NCBI GenBank assembly: GCA_963693315.1
Contig: OY856187.1
Coordinates: forward strand, 382,951,711 to 383,015,710
Direction of reading: 5' to 3'
Source of the DNA: Diogma glabrata
Lineage: Eukaryota; Arthropoda; Insecta; Diptera; Cylindrotomidae
Length of the DNA stretch: 64,000 nt
The notes beneath the pieces were generated by a model that was given only the letters and a program-made list of their open reading frames with translations, was not told the origin of the DNA and searched no databases. This document shows positions 33,733 through 46,389 of the stretch, in pieces. Position 1 is the first letter of the stretch; each line of letters opens with the position of its first letter. The translations under genes were made by a program, and so were the position numbers.

Positions 33733-35418
33733 TCATTTTAAATTATTAAAAAATTGTGTCAAACGGGATCTTTCGGCGGAACTGCCATCCAAAGTTAAAT
33801 CAACAAGTGAAAGAATATCATTCTGAACAAGTCTGGTTATTTGTCGGCTTCTTTCATCTAATGGATCAATTTCTTTAAAGGCCAGGAAGGCCTGGATTTC
33901 CTCAATCAAAGAAACTGCCCTTGACAACTTTTGTGTTTGTGTAATTTGTGGGCTCTCGCCTGTAGTTTCTGATTTTTCTAAATCACATCTTTCTTCAAGC
34001 ACCATCAATAGTTTTTCGTTAGTAAGATCTTCATCATTACATTGAAGGAGCTTTACTATATCTTCTGAATCTACCTCATTCATACCTGCTTCATGTGCAA
34101 TTGCGACAATCTGGTTTTGTACATCCACATTTGAAAGTTGGGAGCTGGCTGATGTATGATCTTGAACGCATTCTGGCCATAATTTCATCCACACTCCATT
34201 CATTGCTGATTCAGTAACTTCATCCCACGATTTTACGATGTTATTAATGGCATTCATTATATTGAATTTCTTCCAAAATTCTTTAATGGTTTCTTGATTT
34301 GGACCATCAATAGATTCAATTAGATTTCTAAACACTCGACGTAAATAGTAAGCCTTCAAATTAGCAATAACACCCTGGTCCATAGGTTGTAATAAAGGCG
34401 TCGTGTTTGGTGGTAGAAATATAATTTTAATGTGTTCAGGTACCTTGCCGAAATTATGGCTGGGCGCATTGTCAACAATAAGCAATGCTTTATTAGAAAT
34501 ATTCTGCTCAGCGTTAAATTTTGTCACAGAAGTTGAAAAATGGTTATTTAACAAGTCCTCAAAAACGCTTATTGTCATCCATCCTCGTTTGTTTGAGCGC
34601 CAAATAACATCAAGTGTTGATTTGTTAATGCCTTTGAATGCCCGTGGATTCTCTGCGTGATAAATAAGTAACGGTTTTAACTTAAGATCACCAGCAGCAT
34701 TCCCTCCGACTAAAAGCGTAATGCGATCCTTAGCTGCTTTAAATCCTGAAGCTGTTTTCTCTTCTTTGGAAATGAATGTTCTAGAAGGCATCTTTTTCCA
34801 GAAAAGACCCGTTTCGTCAACATTATATACGTGGTTAAGTATATAATTTACATAAATGTAAAAATATATATATTATAAAAATTGATTAATTATTATATAC
34901 CTGCTGTGGGGTGTAACTATTTTATTTAAATTCTCGGGAAACAATTTAGCCGCTTGAGTATCTGCACTTGCTGCTTCCCCTGTTGTTTTTAAATTGTGAA
35001 GAGAATGTCGTTTTTTAAACCGGTCGAATCAGCCTTTGCTAGCTAAAAATGGTTCAGACTGTGAAGATTCACCGTATTTGGCCACTAAATCTTCGTGCAG
35101 GCTCTTAGCTTTTTCTTGGATAATTAGTGTGGAAATCGGCATATTTATCTGGGATTGGTGGTCTATCCAAACACTCAGCAAACGTTCCATTTCTTCCATT
35201 ACCTGACTTTTTTGCCGTGAAACACGTTTTGCCGTTAACGGTGTTACACGCTTCGCACTGATCAATATTTTTTCTTTATTATCTTTAATCGTACCCACGG
35301 TTGAAGTGGCGAGGTTTAAAGATTTAGCAATTTCATTGTTTTTTTCTCCGGCATTAAACCGTCTTAACACATCTAATTTAATTTCTAGTGTTAAAGACTT
35401 TCGATTTTTTTTACACAT
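33733..35418 (-). pseudogene. Tigger-type CENP-B/DDE transposase, broken
   Basis: Cut-and-paste transposase. The N-terminal ORF (35418-35029) has the CENP-B/psq helix-turn-helix (L-T-L-E-I-K-L-D-V-L-R-R-F, N-E-I-A-K-S-L-N, S-T-V-G-T-I) and the start of the second DNA-binding domain ending F-L-A-S-K-G. There a TGA at 35026-35028 stands where the family has tryptophan (K-G-W-F-D-R-F); the same frame then continues F-D-R-F-K-K-R-H. Past a frameshift and a 61-bp insertion (34831-34891) the first catalytic aspartate appears in Y-N-V-D-E-T-G. The second ORF (34791-33733, 352 residues) holds D107 in I-V-D-N-A-P-S-H and D138 in Q-P-M-D-Q-G, i.e. DD30D spacing typical of Tigger, and an acidic C-terminal tail. 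All catalytic residues survive, but one stop, a frameshift and the insertion break it. Confidence 0.95.
34822..34900. other. 61-bp insertion with 9-bp direct repeats in the transposase
   Basis: ATTATATAC occurs at 34822-34830 and 34892-34900, flanking a 61-bp A+T-rich segment. On the minus strand the right copy follows the codons for T-P-Q-Q and the left copy precedes those for V-D-E-T-G, so deleting one copy plus the segment gives a normal coding order. A GT-AG intron is unlikely: the segment starts GTATAT at its 5' side, but no AG precedes the left copy. Best read as an insertion with a 9-bp duplication, or a local rearrangement. Confidence 0.7.
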
Positions 35419-35792
35419 TTTTCATCAACACTTCCTGAACGCTTTCCTCACATATTTACTGGGTATGTATGAACTTTATCAAATATATAAAAGCAAAATT
35501 TATAGAACAAATCTAAACATTACTAAGCTTAATCGCATAACAAACTCGACTAAAATGGATTTGAGTAACAATAACATGTAATTTGTTGTAATATTGTAAT
35601 TTGTGAGTTGCCCGAAATAGAAACTAAGAAAATTCGTAGAAGGATTTAATAACGGAAAAAGAAACAGAGAAAAAATGTATTTCCGTAAATGCGAATTTTT
35701 GGTTCGTATAGCGAATTTTGAGTCCAAATAAATTTTGTCCGTAAAATCGAAATTCCGTAAAGCGGGCGTCCGTATAGCGGGGGTTTACTGTA

Positions 35793-38700
35793 CTTGTCTA
35801 GGTTATCGTAAATAATTTTCTATCACGGGAAATATGTATGCCGTTTGTGCAAAAAATCGCAAAACCATAATTAATAGATTGTCACTGATGAAAGTTTTTC
35901 CGGCATTTGAAGTTATTACTTTCAGAACGCTTTCTAGCCGACATTTGCTTTATGACTAAACTAAAAATAAAAAAACTTTTAAAAAAAAAATAGACACTGT
36001 TGGAAATCGGGGCCAAGCCACAGACATATTAGTCGGTTTTTCGTCAATGTGGCACCGACTTCGAACAGTTTTGTACTACAAATAACTTTTAAAATATAAT
36101 AACTGTTATAACAACTATAATAACTATAATAATTATAATAAAAAGTAACTATTTTAATATAGTAACTTTGCACAATAGCGTAAATATTTTGTCTATAGTA
36201 AGGTATAATTAAATTAAATTAATCAAAATGTGATTTTTTTTTTGTTTCTAAAAGCAACAATTGAGTTATTTTTCACTTTTTTGTGCCTCTTTTGTTTTTT
36301 CTGAAGTCGATTCTATTTTTTTTTTTAAAGTTTTTTTTTCAGTTTTTTTTGCATAGATCAACGAAATATCGCTATGACGATGAAAAGCCGAACACTAATT
36401 AGCTCCTTTCTTCTTAGTTTTCATAAAATGTCATTAAAAATGTTCCGAAGAATATGCTCTGTTGCATTAATAAACAAAAACTAAATATTAGTTATCCATT
36501 TATTAAGCTATTTTTAATTTATAAATATTTCTTTTGCATATTTTAATAAAATTTTGTACATAATATTTTATATAGTCTAACAAAAAAAAATATTTGATTT
36601 AAAAGAATTAGATAAGCTTTTCTAAAGGGGAGCAGTGCTTGTCTAGCATTAGAAACGTTTTTGACCTAATAATACCGAAAACCTCGACAGTTGTTTTCAT
36701 TAATTTTAATCTATTCACCGTCTTTTTTATTACCAGTATGGTTTTCTACAAAAAAAAGTCAGACAAGTGCGAATAAAATTCGCTCGCCAAGGGTTTCGTG
36801 AATGTAAAAGAACATAATATCAATAATAATTGACAAAAAGTTGTGTTGTAATGTTTTTATATTGCCAGACCATAGACGCATAACAAAATAAATGTTTAAT
36901 CGTAAATGTCAAAAGTAAATTACAATCACATACATATATCAAAAATAACACCAAAACTGTTGCTTCAGGTTAAATCTTATCCATAGCTGTTTATGGTAAC
37001 TCAAGAAAGATTCAATTACACCAGCTTGTAATGGGTTTAAATTTAATTATTTTTTCGGTCAATCAAGTGTCAAAATTTAAGGGGGTGGAGAGAGGCTACA
37101 TACTAAAAATATTTTTTTTACAATAACAATTTTACAACTATGCATTGCAAAATTCTAAAAAAAATTATAATGTTTCTTAAATTAAGTGCTACTTCATATG
37201 ACACCCCACTCATTTGGGTCAAAAACGTTTTTTTTACTCTCCCCACACCTATCCCCTAAACACACAGTAATATAATTATTTGAGACTTCGCTATGATTTT
37301 CAATTAAAATTTACCAAAGTTGACAATCAGTAAATATCTAAAAAAATGCATGAACCAACAGCATATCAAACTGAGATAGCAAATTAAACAGGTTGAAAAA
37401 AATATCGACAAAAGACGATCGGTGATATTGTGCGCGTCGTTTCATGCATAAGAAGGTGTTGACACATTCAATATTTATATAAAAAAACAGCAAAAAACAG
37501 CTTCGTAACGAAGAGATGAATGAGAAACTTGTATTGCTTGTTTTGCACCCGTCGATTCATGCTTAAGAAGTCGTTCAGGCAGATGTAATTTTTTGTTTTT
37601 TTTTCTTTGTTTTTATAACAGTGAAAACAGTTTCGTAACATATTGTTGTACTAATATACGAGTGCTATGGCATCAATTGAAATTAATTACAATAGATAAA
37701 ATATTTTCTATTTTCAATCGAAATGCAGTTGTCTCAACCTCACCGTGCGGGTAGATATTACGAATCAAACTACGAAATTGTTTCAACAACTGTATTGAAA
37801 ATAAAATATTGTTCAATTAATCTCAACTAATTTTAAGATGAAAAATTCATGATATAAGGCCAAAGAAAATAATTTTCATGAAAATAATTATTGACTTTAT
37901 TCAACTACTGTTATATTGGAAATAACACTTTATGTTTTAAATAAACGTCATGCTATTGTCAGGAAAATTTTTTCATGTAGTTATCCAAATCACAGTGAAA
38001 TTGTTTGCAAATATTTTTTCTTTGTTTAAATAATAAACTGCCAATTTGAGATGCGGTTGTCATTACTTCAATTTTTTTTTTCAGTGTACATGATGATCCT
38101 CTTCAATATATTTTTTCCCAAAACATCACACACTCAAAACTATCAGCCATTATTCCTTTGGTTTCCTGGGCATCAAACTCATCACTTTTAGGTTTAACAT
38201 CCTCATGCAATGAGCCAGCCAATATCAAACAAAATTTATCTCCCAATGACATGGGATATAGACACGAAAGTATATCTAGTATTAAATCCAATTTAAAAAA
38301 TGTTATTTTTCTTCGTGTATCTTCTTCATAAATATAAATATGATTTCGTTATCAACAATATTTTTACTTTACTACCATCTTGTTCATTCAATATACACAC
38401 AACTAAACTTGTATCCATTGCAAGATTATACAAAAAAAAAATATATTTTAATCAATTGAAACAGTTATTGTTGAGTTAATTTAAAATTTATATATCAAAT
38501 AATTAAGTGAAACAACAATAACACTTGTGGCACGATAAACTTAATTTTCTGATTTTAATCATCTCAACGAATAGTTGATTAGTTATTTTTATCTAAATTC
38601 TCCATCTCTTGCTTCTATTAGATTATTCTTTTCATTGCCCACCCATTTCCATACATCGTCTCAATAAACAATTTCTCTACAACTACAGATAATTATTCCA

Positions 38701-39423
38701 TCTTCCATAAATTTGAACAACCATATTATAGCTACATTTAATACTGTAGCTAAGCTTTAAAAAAAATGTTATAATGTATGTAGACTGAAGCATGTATTAT
38801 TATTGGATATTGTGTGACGCAACAACGCAATTAACTAAAAAAATGTTTTATGTTTGTTGAAATTTTAAGGCCGAAACCAAAATAAAATAGCAAATCGTTG
38901 GCCAATTTGTTTAATTGTGAATATTCTTATGTTTGACTAAAAATCGAAATAGACCTTCGTTACAATGCTTTCACATTCACCTGCGGACGCAAACAGCATC
39001 AATGTTTTGCAAATTAAATTTGACAAATTTTTTCTCAATCTCTTTAGTAAATTTTTTTTCTATCAAAATTTGTTGGTAATTCCTAAGACCCTACAAAATG
39101 AACTTTGGCATGTGAGAAGCGTTTGGTTGGTAGTTTCCAGTTTACTAACGCAATTACAACAGTGCAAGGTTTTTATCTTTTGGAACAAAAACTCATTGAA
39201 AGTGTAAAAAAAAACTAAGGTACTCGTATAATTTTTTTTTTTTTTTTAATAAAATGTCTTGTGTAGTAGGAATTACAATATGTGTCACAATAACACATGA
39301 AAAACCTTTTAAGACCAAGGTCCCACAACTACATACGTTCAAAGGTGTTGAATGACGTAAAACTTTCTTTTGTTTTTTTATATTTTTTGTTAAAGAATGG
39401 ATAACTAAACAAAAAATCCTATC
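35793..39423. other. A+T-rich stretch, no recognised genes
   Basis: Contains an (ATAAC/ATAAT)n simple repeat at about 36090-36150 and two loosely similar blocks near 37410-37530 and 37540-37650 (TCGTTTCATGCATAAGAAG versus TCGATTCATGCTTAAGAAG). ORFs at 35979-36173 and 38103-38291 have no motif. Confidence 0.5.
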
Positions 39424-40725
39424 ACTGATGAAAAACGTGTTCTAAACAGAGTTGTGAAAACTTGACCATTTTTGATTTTCCTGAAACTTGGCATATAAGT
39501 AGTATGGACAAAATAAAAAATACGACTTATTTTAAAATTTTTTTAAAGTGCATAGTTTGAGCATAGGGGGCACCCCAACATGCATGAAAAATGAAAATTC
39601 TGCCAATCCGATGTAACTTTGAAATTAAATTGCTCAAGAACAGCTATACCGATTTCATCAAACTTTTTTTTGTTTGATAGATGATTAATTAGTAGTTTGA
39701 AAAAAAATTAATCTATTGTTTTTATAATTAATTTTTAAATAAAAATATTAAAAAGCTTTTTTAAAGATGGCGCTAGGGTCAACGATCAATTGGAATTTAA
39801 TTAATTTTTTTTCTGAAAATAGTTCCATTCTTACTCTAAAATATATCAAATTTACAAAGAGGCTGAAATTCTTGTTCTTGAGATGTTTAATTTTAAAGAT
39901 TTTTAGTACGGCTAAAATTCGAATTTTCCTTCATTTTTTCAAACAACTTCCATTAACAAAAAATTTTAAAATCAATTAAATTTTAACTTTTTTTATTTTT
40001 TAAATATAGTTCTAACCTTCCTTTAAAATATATCAAATTTACAAAGAGGCGTTAATTCGTGTTCTTGAGATATTTAATTTTAAAGATTTTTAGTCATTCT
40101 AAAATTCTAATTGTTCATTATTTTTTCGAACAATTTTTATAATCAAAAAATTTTAACCACTGAAGTTCGAGAAAATAATGAACAATTAGAATTTTAATCG
40201 GACTAAAATCTTTAAAATTAAATATCTGAAGAACACGAATTAACGCCTCTTTGTAAATTTGATATATTTTAAAGGAAGGTTAGAACTATATTTAAAAAAT
40301 AAAAAAAGTTAAAATTTAATTGATTTTAAATTTATTTTGTTAATGGAAGTTGTTTGAAAAAATGAAGAAAAATTCGAATTTTATACGTACTAAAAATCTT
40401 TAAAATTAAATATCTCAAGAACAAGAATTTCAACCTCTTTGTAAATTTGATATATTTTAGAGTAAGAATAGAACTATTTTGATGAAATCGGTATAGCCGT
40501 TCTTGAGCAATTTAATTTCAAAGTTACATCGGATTGGCAGAATTTTCATTTTTCATGCATGTTGGGGTGCCCCTATGCTCAAACTATGCACTTTAAAAAA
40601 AATTTAAAATAAGTCGTATTTTTTATTTTGTCCATACTACTTATATGCCAAGTTTCAGGAAAATCAAAAATGGTCAAGTTCAAATTTCGACTTTTTCACC
40701 TGCGTAGATCACGTTTTTCATCCAC
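39424..40725. repeat. 1.3 kb near-perfect palindrome (foldback element)
   Basis: The left arm (39424 to about 40140) is repeated inverted to 40725, from GATGAAAAACGTG at the outer edge to TAATGAACAATTAGAATTTT-type blocks flanking the centre near 40140. Matching blocks include TGGTCAAGTT, CTTGGCATATAAGTAGTATG, GGGGCACCCCAACATGCATG, GCCAATCCGATGTAACTTTG and AAATTTACAAAGAGGC. Each arm also has two diverged internal copies of an AAATTTACAAAGAGG...TTTAAAGATTTTTAGT module. The left arm has about 170 extra bases (39665-39830). ORFs here (39767-39979) are arm sequence without motif. No transposase. Confidence 0.9.
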
Positions 40726-40729
40726 TGAC

Positions 40730-43427
40730 AAATTATGACATAGGCTAATATTTTATGATAGAATAGAGAAAATAAAAGTAAATTAAAAAGTAAATAGCAA
40801 ATTTTTACAAAATTTTGCTGAAACAAAACAAAAATGTAGTTGCCAATAATCCAGTCGGTTGCATATTCCTTGATCCTGTGACACACTGTCTTTCTAGAAG
40901 ATCAAAGCCCACACATAATTATATAAAGGCTCGTTTCTTCATCATCAAGGATTATTTCACAGCTAAGATTGAGAGTGCTACGGTTGACTGAATACAGTTC
41001 ATTCGCCACCACCCCTAAGATGTCACCTTGGCTAGTGATATCTCACTGCTATTGCCAGTAGTATGTGATATCTCACGTTCACTCGTATGTTAATAACAGG
41101 GACTGGAGTACGCGGGGTTGTCACACCCCTAGATCAAAAGTAAAAAAATTTTCAAAACAATAAAAACTGATCCCTCCATGAGGGCATGGAGGATCCCTCC
41201 ATTTAAAGAAAATTAAATAAAAAATTATAGTCTACAAACTTGGTTGAAGAAAATGTTTGTTAACAACCTCTCTACTAGCCCTCTAAGAACACAGCTACAA
41301 CGAGGATGCTAAAGTTTTCTTAACATATTCATACAATTTGATCATCAAGATACAAAAGTTGATGATTTCTACTAAATATTTCTTGGAGTTTTCGGAAAAT
41401 AATTTCACTGATTAGGTATAAAAACGTTGTCATTGTTACGTTTTTTCTGCCTTCGAAGTAACTTAACTCTCGATGCGATAAAAATTGTATCTCAATCCTC
41501 TTCCAATCTTCTTAAAAATAGGAATACTTATAAAAACTGTTTTAGATCCGACAAGGCTGCCGAATTTTATCATTCGGTAAATATCCGAAGTTACTGTGCC
41601 AACTAGGGATTAGAATTAAGTTTAATTACATTAGGTTTCTTTAAGAAATTTATGAACACTCACCTTAAAATTTTAAGGAATAAATCTATCGGAGAAAATT
41701 CATCAAGGTAATGGATTTGAGATATGAGAGATTCTGTTGAAAAAATCACACTGAAAGACGACGGTTCTTTACGTTTTTATTCGAACTGTAAAAGATAAGC
41801 CGCCTCTGGTAAAACCCGATTGATTACTAAAACCCGAATAAATTAAACAACTGAGATGTAACAACGAAACTCCAGTCGTCAATCTTGGTTTATCATTTGA
41901 AGTTTTCACCAATTTATAATATGTATTAAAAATAATCCCTTCTCACGCTTTTGAAGTCAGTAAAATTTCAAAAAACAATTTTTTTAAATCAACCCATTAA
42001 TTTTTAGGCTAACTCACATACGCCGACAATCGGTCATTAGATAGCGATAGCCACTTAAAATAAATAATAATTGCGCCGGCAAATTATGATAGATTTGTAC
42101 TTTTTGTGTTATCCTATACTAACCAATTCTATTAGTATTAACCTGTACGACTTTTGTATTTTTCTTTCATCAACATGCATCTGTCTAGTCTTTTATTTTT
42201 TTCTTCGAATACCATCCTCTTACCTAACACTTCTTATTCTCATATTTCTAAAAATAAATACAAGAAATTTTAGAATCAAAGCACGAAGCAATCGATTTCA
42301 CCATACATATTTTGAAATATGTATATTTATTATGGTCACAAAATAAACTTATCAATATTTGATGCTCCGAGCAGTTTATATAGTTAATCCAAAAAAAAGC
42401 TAACAATATCAATAAAAGTATTTTTAATGATTTGAATTTTTATTAGAAATATCTTAAGGGCACAGTTGATTTATCTGATTTATTTTTGTTTTTTGTTTTT
42501 CAAAAGCTAGCATTTTTTTTTTTCGTTTTTCAAGTTTTAAATATAAAATTTAATATCATTAGGATTTGAGATAAGGCTTCGATAGGGTTAGTGAATGGCA
42601 TGGCATGTAAGATGTTTTACTTAACTTAATATCCATGTTTGACTAAGATTTTCTTGCAATTTTAAACAGCTAATCGAATACTAGATGAAAATATGCTGAT
42701 AATGATATGCTATCTAAATTGAAATCTGTGCCATGTAAATTTGAAGAAGGAAATCGCTTATTACAATCGTGACTTCGATCCTTTCTTTGAAAAACTATTT
42801 AAATTTATCACTTATTCGTTGAAATTTTTTAATTACAATTCTTCTTTTATCCTGCTTTCAGTTTGAATTGGCCCTTATAAAGCCACATCACATCTCTCGA
42901 ACGGCATACTGTTGACCACACGATTTTTTGTCAAATTTCTTAACAATTTGTTAAGGCGTGTTGAACCTTTAATCACAGATATTGAAAATACAAAAATACT
43001 GTCAAATATGTGCAATTTGTGATGTATACTCGGATGAGCTAATTTTTAATCATGTCGGATGCCACAGTTTTCATCAACTCTTTTATTATAAAGTTAATGA
43101 AAAATGTGTCCTCTTTAGCGTATTAACGTTTTTAGATTTATTGTCAATGAATCACGAAAAATGATTTTCATCGACTTCTGTAAGGAGTAAACATAATACA
43201 TAATAATCGTGTATTCTGCTAAACCAATTAACTACACATGTCTACATACACGTGGATTGCAATTTTAACCATTTTTAAACGACAATTTGGCACCACAAAT
43301 CTCCAACTAAGATAAAGTTTTATTCAAAAACAACCAATCTGTGGGTTACTCGTGATATTTTCCTTTCGTCACTTTCAATAATCGTATTCACCTTGATCTG
43401 TTTACACTATCGCAGTCTAATTCCAAC
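40730..43427. other. A+T-rich stretch, no recognised genes
   Basis: 40890-41200 is less A+T-rich, with repeated TGATATCTCAC blocks (41036-41090) and a short hairpin CCTCCATGAGGGCATGGAGG near 41170. ORF 42071-42346 is hydrophobic, follows A/T composition and has no motif. Confidence 0.45.
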
Positions 43428-45499
43428 TATATACACTAGGGTGGCCCTTAAAAACAAAAATGTATATATTTTGTACGGCACCCTCCCATTTCGTGTGAAT
43501 ACCCATATAAATATTATTTGCAAAATCTGATATCAATCGGTCAATTCTAAGACGTGCCTCCGGCCACTTAAAGTTGAGAAATGTTGTTCTGGACCTTAAA
43601 AAAAATTTTTTTATTTTTTGTGCGACACCCTCTCATTTCGTGTCAATATCCATAAAAAAATTATGTGTAAAAATTGAAATCAATCGTTCAACTCTAAGGG
43701 GTGCCCCCGGCCACTTAAAGTTGAGAGGTTTGGTTGTGGCCATTACAAAGAAAAATCTAAATTTTTTATACGATACCCTCCGATTTGGTGTCAATAGCCA
43801 TTTAAATATTATGTGTAAAATTTGAAATCAATCGGTCAACTGTAAGTGGTGCCCCCGGCCACTTAAACTTGAAATGTTTTGTTGTGGCCATTATAAAGAC
43901 AAATTTAAATTTTTTGTACGACACCCTCCCATTTCGTGTGAATACACTTAAAAATGTTATTTGCAAAATTTGAAATCAATTGGTCAATTCTAAGACGTGC
44001 CTCCGTTCACTTAAAGTTGAGAGGTTTTGTTCTGACCATTACAAACAAAAATTTAAATTTTTTGTACGACACCCTCCCATTTCATGTCAATACCCGTAAA
44101 CATATTATTTGCAAAATTTGAAATCAAACGGTCAATTCTAAGACGTGCCTCCGGCCACTTAAAATTGAGAAATTTTGTTCTGGACCTTAAAAAAAATTTT
44201 TGTATTTTGTGCGACACCCTCCCATTTCGTGTCAATATTTCGAGTATTGACACGCTATGGGAGGGTGTCGTACAAAAAATTTTAATTTTTCTTTATAATG
44301 GCCACAACAAAACCTCTCAACTTTAAGTGGTCGGGGGCACCCCTTAGAGTTGACCGATTGATTTCAAATTTTACACACAACATTTATATGGGTATTGACA
44401 CCAAATGGGAGGGTTTCGTACAAAAAATTTAAATTTTTCTTTGTAATGGTCACAACAAAACCTCTCAACTTTAAGTGGCCGGGGGCACCCCTTAGAGTTA
44501 AACGATTGATTTCAAATTTTGCACATAATACTTTTAAGGGTATTCACACGAAATGCGAGGGTGTCGTACAAAAAATTTAAATTTTTCTTTGTAATGGCCA
44601 CAACAAAACCTCTCAAATTTAAGTGGCCGGGGGCACCCTTTAGAGTTGAACGATTGATTTCAAATTTAACACATAATATTTTTATGGGTATTGCCATCAA
44701 ATGGGAGGGTGTCGTACAAAAATTTAAGTTTTTCTTTGTAATGGCCACAACAAAACCTTCAACTTTAAGTTGCCGGGGGCACCTCTAAGAGTCAGGGGCG
44801 CACACAGAAAAAGTTTTAGGGGGGGGGGTCCAACAAATTTTGTTTTTAATAAAAAGCGCTGTGTAGGAATTACAACAACACACATATATACCTTTTAAGA
44901 CGTAGGACCCACAACAACATGCCAGTTGAGGTGTTGATGAACGATTTTAAACCTGTGTGGATTGTACACCCCCGGGACTGTTGATTCGGACTAAGCATTT
45001 CATTTATACGATGTAAATCGGTGTGTTTCGATCGGTTGTTGATCTTTTGTTTCAAAAAACGTATTGGCTGTCAGATTTGTTTTCCAAAAATGTTTATATG
45101 TGTGCATCAGTGATGCTAGACCTTAAAAAATTAATTTCTCGTTGCCGTATCAAAACTTACCGATTATACCGTTTCTTTAAGGAAAAACTTCCCATCAAGC
45201 TTACAATTTAAACAAATATACATATATATAAATCCAATTGTTTATATAGAAAAAACTTCAAAATCCATCACTATAACAATATTTTTAATATGTTCAAAAT
45301 GCATCGATGCATAGAAAGGATCTTGTAGTTCCTTATTGTAGGTGATTTTATTTTTCGTCTCGTAGTGTGAAAATATTCCTGGAACTCAGAAATATGTTAT
45401 TGCTTGTGGGATTTTCGAAACTTTTGTTTCTATTTTCGTAAGAAATATCAGAACATCAACATCAGAAGGCTAAAATTTCATCGATTTTACTGTATACTA

Positions 45500-46118
45500 T
45501 AAAGGCGATGAGTGGCAGATTCATTTAAACAAAATTATTGAGTAATCAACATCTTTCTGGAAGGATAGTAAAAAAATAGTTGTTGCGATCATTTTGAATA
45601 AGTTTAAAATTAACTCCGAAATAGATGTTATTTATATTAAAAAGCTTCTACAATTAATTGTTAAAAATCCCGCTTGCCAAGTTTTTGTCCGCTTTCCTGT
45701 TTTAAATGAAATATCCCATAAACGGAAAAAATCACCCGATCTGGCATTACTGGTGTGTATTAATTTTAGATAGAACTGAGAGCAATTGTATTGCGGTCTT
45801 TAATATGAAATATCACATTTTGTTTCGTTTTGGGAATGAATTTGCTAACTTCTAGCACGAAAGAGGAATATCAGATCTATAGGATTTGTAGGAAATTTTA
45901 GTAAGAGAAGGTGCAAGTTTCTTTGAAAATGTTGTTATAATAGGAGGAATGATGTTCAGACCGGATACTTTGCTGGTAGTTAACCCCCTTAAGATTTTTT
46001 TGACAATTTTGGGTTTGAAATAAAAATCTTTCATACTAACGCCTGAAGACTGGATTTTTGGTTTTTCTTTAGGAGTTTCTAAAACAGTCAAGATCACAGC
46101 AAAGCGTTCCGCAAACAA
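45500..46118 (-). pseudogene. Jockey/CR1-like LINE RT fragment (minus)
   Basis: Inside the hAT element. On the minus strand it reads V-K-K-I-L-R-G-L-T-T-S-K-V-S-G-L-N-I-I-P-P-I, then L-A-P-S-L-T-K-I (RT N-terminal block, normally K-A-S/T-G-P-D-G-I-P). Past a TGA come K-L-A-N-S-F-P-K and a degraded P-I-x-L-L-P-V-L-S-K-like block near 45800. The G-P-D signature is G-L-N here. The rest toward 45500 is too decayed to follow. Confidence 0.75.
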
Positions 46119-46389
46119 TGTGATTTTTCTCGCGCTTTCGCTCTGTCAATTTCTGTTTTTTTCGTTTTCGATTATCTGGTTTTATATAATATTGGGCAGT
46201 ATAGATATTAGGACTTAAATCGTTAAGGGATTTTTGTTATGGAACCAAATATTAAATAATATTTGTTTGTTTCTAAGGGCCAATTTGGCTGGAAAACAAA
46301 TATTTTTGTTGGGGTTTCATTATCAAGAAGGAAACGAATTTATTGATACTAAAACATTTTAGTCAAACAAAATTTATACTATATTATTA

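Larger units (their letters stand above)
31338..35790. mobile_element. Tigger/pogo-type DNA transposon, 4.45 kb
   Basis: The left TIR begins CAGTAAACCCCCGCTTTACG at 31338; the inverted right TIR ends at 35790, differing at one base in the first 23. TA flanks both ends (31336-31337 and 35791-35792). It encodes a CENP-B/DDE transposase on the minus strand (33733-35418). The 2.4 kb left of the transposase is non-coding and holds a G-run, a 171-bp tandem duplication and a small inverted repeat, suggesting nested growth; Tigger elements are usually about half this size. Broken transposase, so not autonomous now. Confidence 0.95.

Noticed and set aside
42071..42346. 91-residue hydrophobic plus-strand ORF as a membrane protein
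   Set aside because: Hydrophobicity follows from T-rich composition; no conserved motif or gene context.
43440..44800. Regularly spaced repeats, CRISPR-like at first glance
   Set aside because: Units of ~148 bp are repeated in full with no unique spacers, in a eukaryotic foldback element.
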